A stretch of DNA of 64,000 bases from assembly GCA_051814705.1 (NCBI GenBank), contig JBPWQW010000001.1, positions 434,001 through 498,000 on the forward strand, given 5' to 3'. A program made the position numbers and the translations under genes. Below the pieces are notes generated by a model. It saw only the letters and a program-made list of their open reading frames with translations, was not told the origin of the DNA and did not search any database. This document shows positions 51,365 to 60,861 of this stretch, piece by piece; the stretch's first letter is position 1, and each line of letters starts with the position of its first letter. This stretch comes from Geojedonia sp051814705. Its GTDB lineage: Bacteria; Bacteroidota; Bacteroidia; Flavobacteriales; Flavobacteriaceae.

Positions 51365-52918
51365 TTATAAATCAAACTTGATACCTTGAGCTAAAGGCAA
51401 TTCGGTAGTGTAATTAATGGTATTGGTTTGGCGTCTCATATAAACTTTCCAAGCATCACTTCCAGACTCACGTCCTCCTCCAGTTTCTTTTTCACCACCA
51501 AAAGCACCACCAATTTCGGCACCAGATGTTCCAATGTTAACATTTGCAATGCCACAGTCTGAACCTGCAACTGATAAAAATCGTTCTGCTTCACGCAAAT
51601 TATTGGTCATAATCGCAGAACTTAGTCCTTGTGCTACTTGGTTTTGAATATCAATTGCATGTTCAACATCTCCAGTATATTTCAATAAGTATAATACGGG
51701 GGCAAAGGTTTCATGTTGTACTATTTTATAATGGGGTTGCGCTTCGGCAATGGCAGGTTTTACATAACAGCCACTTTCAAAACCTTCGCCAGAAAGCACT
51801 CCGCCTTCAACAACAAGGTTTCCACCTTCTTCCACAACTTTAGCTAATGCGTTTTGATACATTTTTACAGCATCCCTGTCAATTAAAGGTCCAACATGGT
51901 TGTTTTCATTAAGAGGGTTACCAATTCTCAGTTGCTTATACGCATCAACGATGGCCGTCTTAACTTGTTCGTAAATACTGTCGTGAATAATCAATCGGCG
52001 TGTCGATGTGCAGCGTTGTCCAGCTGTACCCACGGCTCCAAAAACCGCTCCAATTACAGTCATTTTAATATCAGCATCGGGTGTTACAATAATAGCGTTG
52101 TTACCTCCTAACTCCAATAATGATTTTCCCAAACGTTCAGCAACTTCTTTCGCTACAATTTTTCCCATTCTCGTAGAGCCCGTAGCTGAAATCAATGCCA
52201 CATTTGTATCTTTGGTCATAAACTCACCAACCTTATAATCTCCATTAATTAAACAAGAAATGCCTTCAGGTAGCTGGTTTGCCGCAAATACTTCAGCTGC
52301 TATATTTTGACAAGCGATACCGCATAGAGGTGCTTTTTCACTAGGTTTCCAAATACAAACATCTCCACAAATCCAAGCTAAAGCCGTATTCCAAGACCAA
52401 ACAGCCACTGGAAAATTAAAGGCCGAAATAATCCCAACGACACCAAGTGGGTGATACTGCTCATACATTCTATGCCCAGGTCGTTCGCTATGCATAGTCA
52501 AACCATGAAGTTGACGCGATAAACCTACAGCAAAATCACAGATATCAATCATCTCTTGTACTTCACCCAAACCTTCCTGGTAGCTTTTACCCATTTCATA
52601 GGACACCAACTTACCAAGTGCCTCTTTTTTCTCACGCAATTTGTCTCCAAACTGACGTACAATTTCTCCACGTTGTGGCGCTGGCATAGTTCTCCACGAT
52701 TTAAATGCCGCAGTTGCGGCTTTCATCACTTGGTCAAAATCCTCCTTGGTAGTTGTTTTTACTTTCCCAATCAATCGTCCATCAACAGGAGAATAACTTT
52801 CCATAATTTCTCCATTGGAAAACCATCGAGATCCCGTTGAGGTTCCTTCATTTATAGATTGTATTCCTAATTTTTTTAAAGCTTTTTCAATTCCGAAATC
52901 GTTAGCAATAGCTTGCAT
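51365..52918 (-). CDS. amaB: Aldehyde dehydrogenase, ALDH7 type (aminoadipate-semialdehyde dehydrogenase-like)
   Basis: A 517-residue NAD-dependent dehydrogenase. Catalytic Cys303 in GQRCTS, Glu269 in LELGGN and Asn168 in SAFNFP are all present. The sequence (SPVDGRLIGKV, HPLGVVGIISAFNFP, GGGRESGSDAWK) fits the antiquitin/ALDH7 branch, which oxidises L-2-aminoadipate-6-semialdehyde in lysine catabolism. Other lysine-catabolic genes are not next to it. Single gene; a -7 element is 36 bases upstream. Confidence 0.9.
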   Translation of the reverse strand: MQAIANDFGIEKALKKLGIQSINEGTSTGSRWFSNGEIMESYSPVDGRLIGKVKTTTKEDFDQVMKAATAAFKSWRTMPAPQRGEIVRQFGDKLREKKEALGKLVSYEMGKSYQEGLGEVQEMIDICDFAVGLSRQLHGLTMHSERPGHRMYEQYHPLGVVGIISAFNFPVAVWSWNTALAWICGDVCIWKPSEKAPLCGIACQNIAAEVFAANQLPEGISCLINGDYKVGEFMTKDTNVALISATGSTRMGKIVAKEVAERLGKSLLELGGNNAIIVTPDADIKMTVIGAVFGAVGTAGQRCTSTRRLIIHDSIYEQVKTAIVDAYKQLRIGNPLNENNHVGPLIDRDAVKMYQNALAKVVEEGGNLVVEGGVLSGEGFESGCYVKPAIAEAQPHYKIVQHETFAPVLYLLKYTGDVEHAIDIQNQVAQGLSSAIMTNNLREAERFLSVAGSDCGIANVNIGTSGAEIGGAFGGEKETGGGRESGSDAWKVYMRRQTNTINYTTELPLAQGIKFDL

Positions 52919-52953
52919 ATATCTTTATCTTTACGAATTATTTAATTTTAGAG

Positions 52954-52961
52954 CAAAGGTA
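52954..52961 (-). promoter_or_regulatory. -7 promoter element (TACCTTTG on minus strand)
   Basis: CAAAGGTA on the plus strand reads TACCTTTG on the minus strand, a full match to TAnnTTTG, upstream of the ALDH7 gene. No -33 box at the ideal distance. Confidence 0.45.
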
Positions 52962-53039
52962 CTAATAAAAACTCATTTTTACTTAAGCTACCTTTCTTAA
53001 AAAATGTAACTTTAAAGCTTAATTTAATTCAATTTTACG

Positions 53040-54116
53040 ATGAAACAATTCGTCTTTTTAATACTTCTTACTTTGGTTTTTTTAGGCTGCAAAAATGAAG
53101 AAGAACTAAACGCCTTATCCAATAAAAATAATGAAGTTGCTTCTACAGTTCAAAAAACAAATGATTTTGCCATTGTAATTCATGGAGGAGCAGGCACCAT
53201 TTTAAAAGCGAACCTGACTCCAGAGCTAGAAGCCGCCTATAAAGCCAAACTGGAAGAGGCTATTAGAGTAGGCTATGAGATTTTGAAAACTGGCGGAAGT
53301 AGTTTGGATGCTGTTCAAAAAACCATAAACGTCATGGAAGACTCGCCCTTATTTAACGCTGGAAAAGGGGCTGTATTTACAAATGCCGAAACCAATGAAC
53401 ACGACGCTTCCATCATGGATGGCAAAACCTTAAAAGCTGGGGCTTCTGCTGGGACAACTACGGTTAGAAACCCTATTAATTTGGCAAGAGCCGTCATGGA
53501 CAACTCTGCACATGTGATGCTTGCCGGAAAAGGCGCTGAAGCCTTTGCCAAAGAGCAAGGTTTGGAACTGGTTGAGCCTAGTTATTTTTATTCCGAGCCC
53601 CGTTTTAATGCTTTACAGAAAATTAAAGAAACCGAAAAAGTTGAAACGAGCTCCAACAACAAGCAAGCCTTTTATGACCCTTTTATAAACGATTCCAAAT
53701 TTGGCACCGTCGGCTGTGTTGCTTTGGATAAGAACGGAAATCTTGCAGGTGGAACTTCTACGGGTGGTATGACCAACAAGCGCTGGGGCCGCATTGGGGA
53801 CTCGCCAATTATTGGTGCAGGAACTTATGCCAATAACAATACCTGCGCTGTGTCAAGTACAGGTTGGGGAGAATTTTTTATTCGTGCTGTAGTCGCCCAT
53901 GATATCTCAGCACTTATGGACTATAAAGGTTTGACTTTGCAGGAAGCCGCAAAAGAAGTCATTCAAAAAAAAGTACCAGAATTAGGTGGGGATGGCGGTA
54001 TTGTTGCCGTGGATAAGTATGGAAATATGGTTGCCGAATTTAATACTGCTGGTATGTACAGAGCCTTTATGAATGATAAGGGCGAGTTGACGATCGGGAT
54101 TTACAAAGATGAGTAA
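53040..54116 (+). CDS. Isoaspartyl peptidase / L-asparaginase (Ntn hydrolase), lipoprotein
   Basis: A 358-residue plant-type asparaginase that removes isoaspartyl residues from peptides or hydrolyses asparagine. It carries a lipoprotein signal (Cys17). The precursor is cleaved between Gly222 and Thr223 (FGTVGCVALD), making Thr223 the N-terminal nucleophile. The substrate loop GGTSTGGMTNKRWGRIGDSP (read in parts near 237-256) and the GAGTYANN region follow. Extracytoplasmic, membrane-anchored. Next gene after 19 bases is DUF2071. Confidence 0.93.
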   Translation: MKQFVFLILLTLVFLGCKNEEELNALSNKNNEVASTVQKTNDFAIVIHGGAGTILKANLTPELEAAYKAKLEEAIRVGYEILKTGGSSLDAVQKTINVMEDSPLFNAGKGAVFTNAETNEHDASIMDGKTLKAGASAGTTTVRNPINLARAVMDNSAHVMLAGKGAEAFAKEQGLELVEPSYFYSEPRFNALQKIKETEKVETSSNNKQAFYDPFINDSKFGTVGCVALDKNGNLAGGTSTGGMTNKRWGRIGDSPIIGAGTYANNNTCAVSSTGWGEFFIRAVVAHDISALMDYKGLTLQEAAKEVIQKKVPELGGDGGIVAVDKYGNMVAEFNTAGMYRAFMNDKGELTIGIYKDE

Positions 54117-54135
54117 TTTATAACTTGTTTCGCTG

Positions 54136-54861
54136 ATGAAGGCAAAGGACATATTGAAACAAACTAAGCATAGAGCTTTCAATTATCCAAATCGCCCATG
54201 GAAATATTATCAGGAATGGAATCAAGTATTGTTCTTTCACTGGCAACTGGAACCCGATGAGCTACGACCAATGCTGCCCAAAGGTCTAGAATTGGATACA
54301 ATCCATGGGAAAACATGGTTGAGTATAGTCGCCTTTGATATGAACCATGTTGGGATTAGGAACTTTCCTAAAATCCCCAATCTATCCAATTTTCATGAAA
54401 TAAACATTAGACTTTATGTCAATTGTAACGGAAAACCAAGTGTTTACTTTTTGAATATGGAAGGCAGCAAACCTATGTCTTGCAAGGTCTTAAAAGCAGT
54501 TTCAAAATTACCTTATCGGTATTCAAAAATGAGACGAACGGCTTCTATCTATGAATCCAAAAACAAGGCTACAAACGATTTTTTTTATACTGAATACGCA
54601 GTGGAACAGGATCCCATTTCGAAAGATGAAACAGATCTATGGTTGACTGAACGCTATACTTTATTACAGGATTTTAAAAATAAAATCATCACTTATGATG
54701 TTCACCATATAGAATGGCCGATGCAAAAAATAAACATCCATAAATTAGAATTGGACTACCCTAAATTCAATTCATTATTACAAAACAAACCTGATCGGAT
54801 ACAGTATTCAAAAGGGGTGCAAGTTTTGACTTGGGATAAAAAAGATTATAAACATGAATAA
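54136..54861 (+). CDS. DUF2071 (YqjF-like) protein
   Basis: A 241-residue cytoplasmic protein of the DUF2071 family (acetoacetate decarboxylase-like fold). Recognisable blocks are WNQVLFFHWQLEPDELRPMLPKGLELD, near 31-57, and SIVAFDMNHVGIRNFP near 63-78. Function unproven. Overlaps the next gene by 8 bases, so both are translated from one mRNA, probably together with the isoaspartyl peptidase. Confidence 0.85.
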   Translation: MKAKDILKQTKHRAFNYPNRPWKYYQEWNQVLFFHWQLEPDELRPMLPKGLELDTIHGKTWLSIVAFDMNHVGIRNFPKIPNLSNFHEINIRLYVNCNGKPSVYFLNMEGSKPMSCKVLKAVSKLPYRYSKMRRTASIYESKNKATNDFFYTEYAVEQDPISKDETDLWLTERYTLLQDFKNKIITYDVHHIEWPMQKINIHKLELDYPKFNSLLQNKPDRIQYSKGVQVLTWDKKDYKHE

Positions 54862-55174
54862 AACCTTTAAGCCTTATTACGCCGTTATTTTTACTTCAAC
54901 ACAGAAAGAAACACACGAAGGCTATGCCGAAATGGCCATTAAAATGGAAGAACTTGCCAAACAACAACCTGGCTTTTTAGGAATAGAAAGTGCCAGAAAT
55001 GAGATTGGAATTACCGTTAGTTATTGGGATAGTTTAGAGGCTATTAAAAGCTGGAAACAGCAAACAGACCATCTCGAAGCCCAGCAAAAAGGAAGAACAG
55101 ATTGGTATGATTGGTACCATGTAAGAATATGTAAAGTGGAACGTGAGTATGACTTTAATTTTAAATCCAATTAA
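54854..55174 (+). CDS. Antibiotic biosynthesis monooxygenase (ABM) domain protein
   Basis: A 106-residue dimeric alpha+beta-barrel protein of the ABM family: YYAVIFTSTQ, MEELAKQQPGFLGIES, ITVSYWDSLEAIKSWK and DWYHVRICKVEREY. Members range from quinol monooxygenases to haem-degrading enzymes; the short YWDSLEAIKSW form is often an uncharacterised housekeeping protein. Starts within the end of DUF2071. Confidence 0.85.
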   Translation: MNKTFKPYYAVIFTSTQKETHEGYAEMAIKMEELAKQQPGFLGIESARNEIGITVSYWDSLEAIKSWKQQTDHLEAQQKGRTDWYDWYHVRICKVEREYDFNFKSN

Positions 55175-55222
55175 AACTTAAAATTCCTTACATTTGTTTG
55201 ACTTAAACCATAAATTATTATC

Positions 55223-55663
55223 ATGTACGAAACCTTCAAATTTTTACATTCTTATTGGGCATATTTGGCTCTTATTCTTCTTGTAATTTCAACTTTTAAT
55301 GCTCTAATAAAGTTTTTTGGCAATAAAGAATTTGGCGCATTTGATTTTAGGGCTTCTTTATTTACACTAATTGTTTTCCATATCCAATTACTCCTTGGAA
55401 TTGTTCTCTTTTTTACTGCTGATTACATCTCGTTAATAAGCGACATGGGCATGGGAGAAGTTATGAAGAATTCCCTTCTACGTTCAAATATTATTGAACA
55501 CCCTTTAACCATGATTTTTGCGGTAGTACTGATTACTGCTGGATATTCTAAACACAAAAAGAAACTAACATCAAAACCCAAGTTTAAACAATTGGCTATA
55601 TTTTATACTATAGCTTTAATTTTGGTTTTGGCTAAAATCCCATGGAATACTTGGTTTGCTTAA
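55223..55663 (+). CDS. Small four-helix membrane protein
   Basis: A 146-residue protein with four hydrophobic helices (near 11-30, 43-64, 91-108 and 122-140) and histidines in or next to helices (H9, H53, H92), a pattern I associate with the Bacteroidota family loosely called cytochrome b-like. Haem binding is possible but not shown. No signal peptide beyond TM1. Convergent with sufS, with only 10 bases between the stops. Confidence 0.7.
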   Translation: MYETFKFLHSYWAYLALILLVISTFNALIKFFGNKEFGAFDFRASLFTLIVFHIQLLLGIVLFFTADYISLISDMGMGEVMKNSLLRSNIIEHPLTMIFAVVLITAGYSKHKKKLTSKPKFKQLAIFYTIALILVLAKIPWNTWFA

Positions 55664-55678
55664 AACAAGCTTTTTAAG
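55659..55678. terminator. Weak shared hairpin at convergent stops
   Basis: CTTAAAA (55659-55665) and TTTTAAG (55672-55678) pair across both stop codons; a GCTT/AAGC core is followed by TTTTT. This is too weak to be sure that it is a true terminator. Confidence 0.3.
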
Positions 55679-56888
55679 ATAACATCTTTTTAGCTTTTTT
55701 AACGCCCTCTACCAAAATATCAATTTCTTTTTTGGTATTATAAAACGCAAATGAAGCTCTAGCGGTACCTGGTATTTTATAAAAGTCCATGATGGGTTGC
55801 GCACAGTGGTGTCCTGTACGTATGGCTATCCCTAATTTATCTAGGATTGTCCCAACATCGTAAGGATGAATTCCTTCCAAATTAAAAGATATAACGGAAG
55901 CTTTGTGTTTTGAGGTCCCGTAAATTTTTAAGCCCCCTATTTCTAAAAGTTTTTGGGTAGCGTACTCTAATAACTCGTGTTCATATTTGGCAATTGCCTC
56001 AAAACCAATGGTATTCATGTAGTCTATAGCAGCCCCAAAAGCAATACCTCCACAAATATTAGGGGTACCGGCTTCAAATTTATGAGGCAAGCCCGCATAG
56101 GTTGTTTTTTGGAACGTGACTTCATCAATCATCTCGCCTCCTCCTTGATAAGGCGGCAGTTTTCTTAACCACTCTTCTTTTCCATATAACATTCCTGCAC
56201 CCGTTGGACCGCACATTTTATGTGCAGACACAACATAAAAGTCCACATTCAGTTTTTGTACATCGGGTATTAAATGTGGGCACGCTTGTGCACCATCAAT
56301 CAAAACAGCTGCACCAACTTGATGTGCTTTTTTGATAATGTCTTCAATAGGGTTGATAGTTCCCAATGCATTGGAAATATGATTTACAAAAACCAATTTG
56401 GTCTTATCAGATAAAAGTTTATCTAATTCAGAGATGATGAGTTCACCATCATCATTCATGGGAATGACTCTCAAATTAGCTCCAGTGCGCTCGCACAACA
56501 TCTGCCAAGGCACAATATTGCTATGGTGCTCTAGAGCAGAAACAATAATATCGTCACCTTGTTTTAAGAAGGAGGTAAAGCCTTGTGCTATTAAATTAAT
56601 TCCATGAGTGGTACCAGAAGTAAAAATGATTTCATGGGCATGTTTTGCATTAAAGTGCTTTTGAACCTTATGCCTTGCCAGTTCATATTTATCTGTAGCT
56701 TCTTGACTTAAACTATGAACGCCCCGATGAATATTAGCATTATAATTGGAATAATAATCTACGATCACATCAACGACCTGTTGAGGTGTTTGTGACGTTG
56801 CTGCATTATCAAAATAGACCAAAGGCTTACCGTTGACTTTTCGGGTAAGGATAGGAAAGTCTTTTCTTATGTTCTCGACATCAAACAT
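55674..56888 (-). CDS. sufS: Cysteine desulfurase, SUF type
   Basis: A 404-residue PLP enzyme releasing sulfur from cysteine for Fe-S cluster assembly. Class II (SufS/CsdA) features: PLP-lysine Lys224 in SAHKMCGPTG, His121 stacking on PLP, and active-site Cys362 in RTGHHCAQP. Last gene of the suf operon, 3 bases after sufD. A SufE or SufU partner is not present in the window. Confidence 0.95.
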   Translation of the reverse strand: MFDVENIRKDFPILTRKVNGKPLVYFDNAATSQTPQQVVDVIVDYYSNYNANIHRGVHSLSQEATDKYELARHKVQKHFNAKHAHEIIFTSGTTHGINLIAQGFTSFLKQGDDIIVSALEHHSNIVPWQMLCERTGANLRVIPMNDDGELIISELDKLLSDKTKLVFVNHISNALGTINPIEDIIKKAHQVGAAVLIDGAQACPHLIPDVQKLNVDFYVVSAHKMCGPTGAGMLYGKEEWLRKLPPYQGGGEMIDEVTFQKTTYAGLPHKFEAGTPNICGGIAFGAAIDYMNTIGFEAIAKYEHELLEYATQKLLEIGGLKIYGTSKHKASVISFNLEGIHPYDVGTILDKLGIAIRTGHHCAQPIMDFYKIPGTARASFAFYNTKKEIDILVEGVKKAKKMLS

Positions 56889-56891
56889 GCT

Positions 56892-58205
56892 CTATAAATT
56901 GAACCCTAAATTCACACCCAGTTTAGTAGCAATGATTTTAGTAATACGCTGTTTGATCTCTGGGATTTTAACCGAACTCAAAACATTATTGCTAAAAGCA
57001 TACATCAGCAACGCTTTGGCTTCCTTTTCAGGAATACCGCGCGTACGCATATAAAACATGGCGCTTTCATCCAATTGCCCAATAGTACACCCGTGTGAAC
57101 ATTTTACATCATCGGCAAAAATTTCAAGTTGTGGCTTGGTATTTATTGATGCCTTGTCACTCATTAAAATATTATTGTTGGCTTGGTACGCATTTGTTTT
57201 TTGAGCCTCCTTGTTTACAATCACCTTACCATTAAAAACACCTGTAGCGCTATCCCCAAAAATGCCCTTGTAATCTTGATGGCTTTCGCAATTCGGTTCA
57301 AGATGATGTACGAGTGTATTGTGGTCTACATGTTGTTTGTTCCCAATAATGGTCACGCCTTTTAATGTAGAATCAATACGTTCGCCATTTTGGTAGAAAT
57401 TTAGGTTGTTGCGTGTTATATTACCTCCAAATGAGAATGTATGTACCGAAGTCACGCTTTCTTGTTTTTGATTGATAAATGTATTGTCTATTAAAGATGC
57501 GTTTTCATTGTCGTTTTGAACTTTATAATAGTCCACAATTGCGCGTTTATTAGCAAAAATCTCAGTAACACAGTTGGTCAATACAGGATTATCTGTTAAA
57601 CTTTGATGCCTTTCTATAATTTGGACATGTGAGTTTTCATCAACTACAATTAAGTTACGTGGCTGAAGCATTAATGCGGCCTCATGTCCCGTTGAAAAAT
57701 GAAGAATCTGAATGGGTTTTTGTACCAACTTATTTTTTGGAATATGAATATAAGCCCCTTCACTTGAAAACGCCGTATTTAAAGATGATAAGCTATCTTT
57801 GGTAGCAATTTTGTTAAAATAGTTTTCGATTACGATTTGGTATTTTGGCTTTGCAAGTGCCGCAGACATCAGGCAAATATCCACTCCATCGTGTGTGGTT
57901 TGCGATAAATGTGATGAATACTTCCCATCAACAAACACGATTTTGTACGAATCTATTTCGTGAATAAAATATTTTTTTATATCGTTATAATCTAAAGCGT
58001 TGTCTTGTTTAGGAAACACGCTATAATCATATTTTAAGATACTATTTAAAGATGTATGCTTCCAAGCTTCTTCCTTTTTTGTTGGAAAGCCCTGTTCTTC
58101 AAATGTTTTTATTGCTTCACTTCTGACATCGTGGATAGGCGAGTCAATATCCGTCTGATTTTCAAACGCCAAAAATGATGCTATGAGTTTTTCCTTTAAA
58201 TCCAT
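56892..58205 (-). CDS. sufD: Fe-S cluster scaffold protein SufD
   Basis: A 437-residue partner of SufB and SufC in the SufBC2D scaffold. The C-terminal beta-helix core shows DHNTLVHHLEPNCESHQDYKG near 293-313 (read in parts), CSHGCTIGQLDE near 369-380 and MRTRGIPEKEAKALLMYAF near 385-403. I chose ATG at 58205 (MDLKEKLIASF), 7 bases after the sufC stop; an in-frame ATG at 58223 would overlap sufC. Confidence 0.93.
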   Translation of the reverse strand: MDLKEKLIASFLAFENQTDIDSPIHDVRSEAIKTFEEQGFPTKKEEAWKHTSLNSILKYDYSVFPKQDNALDYNDIKKYFIHEIDSYKIVFVDGKYSSHLSQTTHDGVDICLMSAALAKPKYQIVIENYFNKIATKDSLSSLNTAFSSEGAYIHIPKNKLVQKPIQILHFSTGHEAALMLQPRNLIVVDENSHVQIIERHQSLTDNPVLTNCVTEIFANKRAIVDYYKVQNDNENASLIDNTFINQKQESVTSVHTFSFGGNITRNNLNFYQNGERIDSTLKGVTIIGNKQHVDHNTLVHHLEPNCESHQDYKGIFGDSATGVFNGKVIVNKEAQKTNAYQANNNILMSDKASINTKPQLEIFADDVKCSHGCTIGQLDESAMFYMRTRGIPEKEAKALLMYAFSNNVLSSVKIPEIKQRITKIIATKLGVNLGFNL

Positions 58206-58212
58206 TAGCTTG

Positions 58213-58968
58213 TTATTGAGCATTCACTTCTTCTTTAATCCAATCGTAACCTTTTTCCTCCAATTCATGAGCCAATTTTTTGGTTCCAGATTTTACAATT
58301 TTACCATTGTGCAAGACATGCACAAAATCGGGTACAATATAATCCAGTAGGCGTTGGTAGTGCGTTATTACAATAACGGCATTATCCTTACTCTTCAATT
58401 TGTTGACACCATGGGCCACAATACGAAGGGCATCAATATCCAATCCAGAATCGGTTTCATCCAATATGGCCAATTTGGGTTCTAACATCGCCATTTGAAA
58501 GATTTCATTTCGTTTTTTTTCACCACCTGAAAAGCCTTCATTAAGAGACCGTGACAAAAATTTTCTGTCGATATCTAAAAGTTCTGCTCTTTCACGAATC
58601 AATTTAAGCATGACATTAGCTGGCATGTCTTCAAGCCCCTTAGCTTTACGGGTTTCATTAATTGCCGTTTTCATAAAGTTTGTAACGGAGACCCCCGGAA
58701 TTTCAACTGGATATTGAAACGACATAAAGATGCCTCTGTGAGCGCGTTCTTCTGCTGCCAATTCATCAATTTTTTCACCTTCAAACAAGATTTCGCCTTG
58801 TTCAACTACGTACTCTTCTTTACCTGCTATCACCGAAGCCAATGTGCTTTTCCCAGAGCCATTTGGTCCCATAATAGCATGAACTTCGCCAGCTTTAACC
58901 TCTAAGCTTATTCCTCGTAAAATGGCTTTACCTTCAACACTTGCGTGTAAATTATCTATTTTTAGCAT
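58213..58968 (-). CDS. sufC: Fe-S cluster assembly ATPase SufC
   Basis: A 251-residue ABC-type ATPase driving the SufBC2D complex. Walker A GPNGSGKS at 34-41, the Q-loop SFQYPVEIPG, signature GFSGGEKKR near 145-153 and Walker B LAILDETDSGLD near 168-179. Cytoplasmic. The lipoprotein gene ends 2 bases upstream of its start region, so both are on one message. Confidence 0.96.
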   Translation of the reverse strand: MLKIDNLHASVEGKAILRGISLEVKAGEVHAIMGPNGSGKSTLASVIAGKEEYVVEQGEILFEGEKIDELAAEERAHRGIFMSFQYPVEIPGVSVTNFMKTAINETRKAKGLEDMPANVMLKLIRERAELLDIDRKFLSRSLNEGFSGGEKKRNEIFQMAMLEPKLAILDETDSGLDIDALRIVAHGVNKLKSKDNAVIVITHYQRLLDYIVPDFVHVLHNGKIVKSGTKKLAHELEEKGYDWIKEEVNAQ

Positions 58969-58970
58969 AT

Positions 58971-59393
58971 TTATTCTGATTCTAATTTTATAACCTCATC
59001 TTCATTTTGAGATTTACTAACATTTAATATTTCCTTTATGTTTATTCTATAAGGCCACCCTTCTTCATTTTCAGGTTTTGGAAGGATCTCCCCTCTAATT
59101 TCAACGGTGACATAATCTGTTGGTTCTGTCTTATATTGTTGTGCAAGTTTATCAAGTTCGTGCATTTTCTCATTAACTACGACTCCATAAATAGAACTGG
59201 AATTAGTTTGAAGCACTGCAGCATCAGCATAATAAATAAACTCACCTTTTAATAACACTAAGCCATCATTTTGCTTTGTTGTTTTTTCATCCTGGTTTTC
59301 AAGTTGGTCTGAATTGTTTTCAGATTTAGAACCATTTTTACAGCTTGTCGTCAAAGCCATAAAAAATACAAGTAATAACATTATGTTTTTCAT
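58971..59393 (-). CDS. Lipoprotein with NlpE-C-like domain, inside the suf operon
   Basis: A 140-residue predicted lipoprotein: signal MKNIMLLLVFFMALTTS with Cys18, a ~25-residue polar linker rich in Ser, Asn, Gln and Glu, then a compact domain (~48-130) with KGEFIYYADAAVLQT, YGVVVNEKMHELDKLAQQY and VEIRGEILPKPENEEGWP, resembling the OB-fold C-terminal domain of the copper-stress lipoprotein NlpE. No Cys-x-x-Cys is seen. I chose ATG at 59393; GTG 59396 precedes it. An envelope protein between sufB and sufC is odd; role unknown. Confidence 0.75.
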   Translation of the reverse strand: MKNIMLLLVFFMALTTSCKNGSKSENNSDQLENQDEKTTKQNDGLVLLKGEFIYYADAAVLQTNSSSIYGVVVNEKMHELDKLAQQYKTEPTDYVTVEIRGEILPKPENEEGWPYRINIKEILNVSKSQNEDEVIKLESE

Positions 59394-59404
59394 CACTATA
59401 AAAT

Positions 59405-60853
59405 TTATCCTACTGAGCCTTCTAAACTTATCTCTAATAATTTTTTTGCCTCAACCGCAAATTCCATGGGCAACTTATTCAACACTTCTTTACTAAATCC
59501 ATTAACAATAAGGGCAATTGCTTTTTCGGTATTTATACCTCTTTGATTGCAATAAAATATTTGATTTTCTCCAATTTTACTTGTTGTTGCCTCGTGTTCT
59601 ACTTGTGCCGTTTTGTTTTTTACTTCTATATACGGAAACGTGTGTGCGCCACATTCGTTACCCATAAGTAAACTATCACACTGCGAAAAGTTACGGGCAT
59701 TGTCTGCCTTGGCATGTATTTGTACCAACCCTCGATATGAGTTTTGGGATTTTCCAGCCGATATCCCTTTTGAGATAATGGTTGATTTGGTGTTTTTACC
59801 CAAGTGGATCATTTTGGTTCCGGTGTCGGCTTGCTGAAAGTTGTTGGTCACGGCAATAGAATAAAATTCTCCAACCGAATTATCTCCCTTCAAGATGCAA
59901 CTCGGATACTTCCAAGTAACAGCGCTCCCCGTTTCTACTTGTGTCCAAGAAATTTTTGCATTTTTCTCACATAAGCCCCGTTTGGTTACGAAATTGAAAA
60001 CTCCACCTTTGCCTTCACTATTTCCAGGATACCAGTTTTGCACGGTGCTGTATTTAATTTCGGCACCATCTAAGGCGATTAGCTCCACCACTGCAGCGTG
60101 TAATTGATTTTCATCACGACTTGGTGCCGTACAACCTTCCAAATAACTCACGTAACTTCCTTCGTCTGCTATTAGTAAGGTACGTTCAAATTGACCTGTT
60201 CCTCCTTGATTGATTCTGAAATAGGTTGACAATTCCATTGGGCATCTTACCCCTTTTGGAATATAACAAAAGCTACCATCACTAAATACCGCACTGTTTA
60301 AAGCTGCGTAAAAGTTGTCTCTTTGTGGAACAACGGTGCCAATATATTTTTTAACCAATTCTGGATGCTCTCTAATTGCTTCAGAAATGGAACAAAAAAT
60401 TATTCCTTTTTCAGACAAGGTTTTTTTAAAAGACGTCGCCACAGAAACGGAGTCGATTACAACATCCATTGCAACACCTGCTAATTTTTTTTGTTCGTCA
60501 AGAGAAATTCCAAGTTTTTTAAAGGTATCTAAAAGTTCTGGATCGACTTCGTCCAAATTATCATATTTTGGTTTCGTGTTTGGTGCAGAATAATAAGATA
60601 TGGCTTGAAAGTCGGGTTTTGGGTACTTTACATTTGCCCACTCGGGTTCAACCATTAGCTTCCAATATCGAAAAGATTCCAATCGCCAGTCGGTCATCCA
60701 TTCTGGCTCTTCTTTCTTTTTCGAAATGGCTCGTACAATGTCTTCATTTAATCCAATAGGGAATGTATCTGACTCTATGTCAGTGTAAAAACCGTATTCG
60801 TATTCTTTGGTTTTTAATTCTTCTCTTAAATCGTCTTCTGTATATTTATTCAT
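59405..60853 (-). CDS. sufB: Fe-S cluster scaffold protein SufB
   Basis: A 482-residue subunit of SufBC2D on which clusters are built. Strong family blocks: YIPKGVRCPMELSTYFRIN near 212-230, ADEGSYVSYLEGCTAPSRDENQLHAAVVE (in parts, ~241-269), and the C-terminal MGNECGAHTFPYIEVKN and NQRGINTEKA. I chose ATG at 60853 (MNKYTEDDLREEL); the frame is open upstream but that stretch overlaps the A-type carrier gene. Confidence 0.96.
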   Translation of the reverse strand: MNKYTEDDLREELKTKEYEYGFYTDIESDTFPIGLNEDIVRAISKKKEEPEWMTDWRLESFRYWKLMVEPEWANVKYPKPDFQAISYYSAPNTKPKYDNLDEVDPELLDTFKKLGISLDEQKKLAGVAMDVVIDSVSVATSFKKTLSEKGIIFCSISEAIREHPELVKKYIGTVVPQRDNFYAALNSAVFSDGSFCYIPKGVRCPMELSTYFRINQGGTGQFERTLLIADEGSYVSYLEGCTAPSRDENQLHAAVVELIALDGAEIKYSTVQNWYPGNSEGKGGVFNFVTKRGLCEKNAKISWTQVETGSAVTWKYPSCILKGDNSVGEFYSIAVTNNFQQADTGTKMIHLGKNTKSTIISKGISAGKSQNSYRGLVQIHAKADNARNFSQCDSLLMGNECGAHTFPYIEVKNKTAQVEHEATTSKIGENQIFYCNQRGINTEKAIALIVNGFSKEVLNKLPMEFAVEAKKLLEISLEGSVG

Positions 60854-60861
60854 CTTGTATT

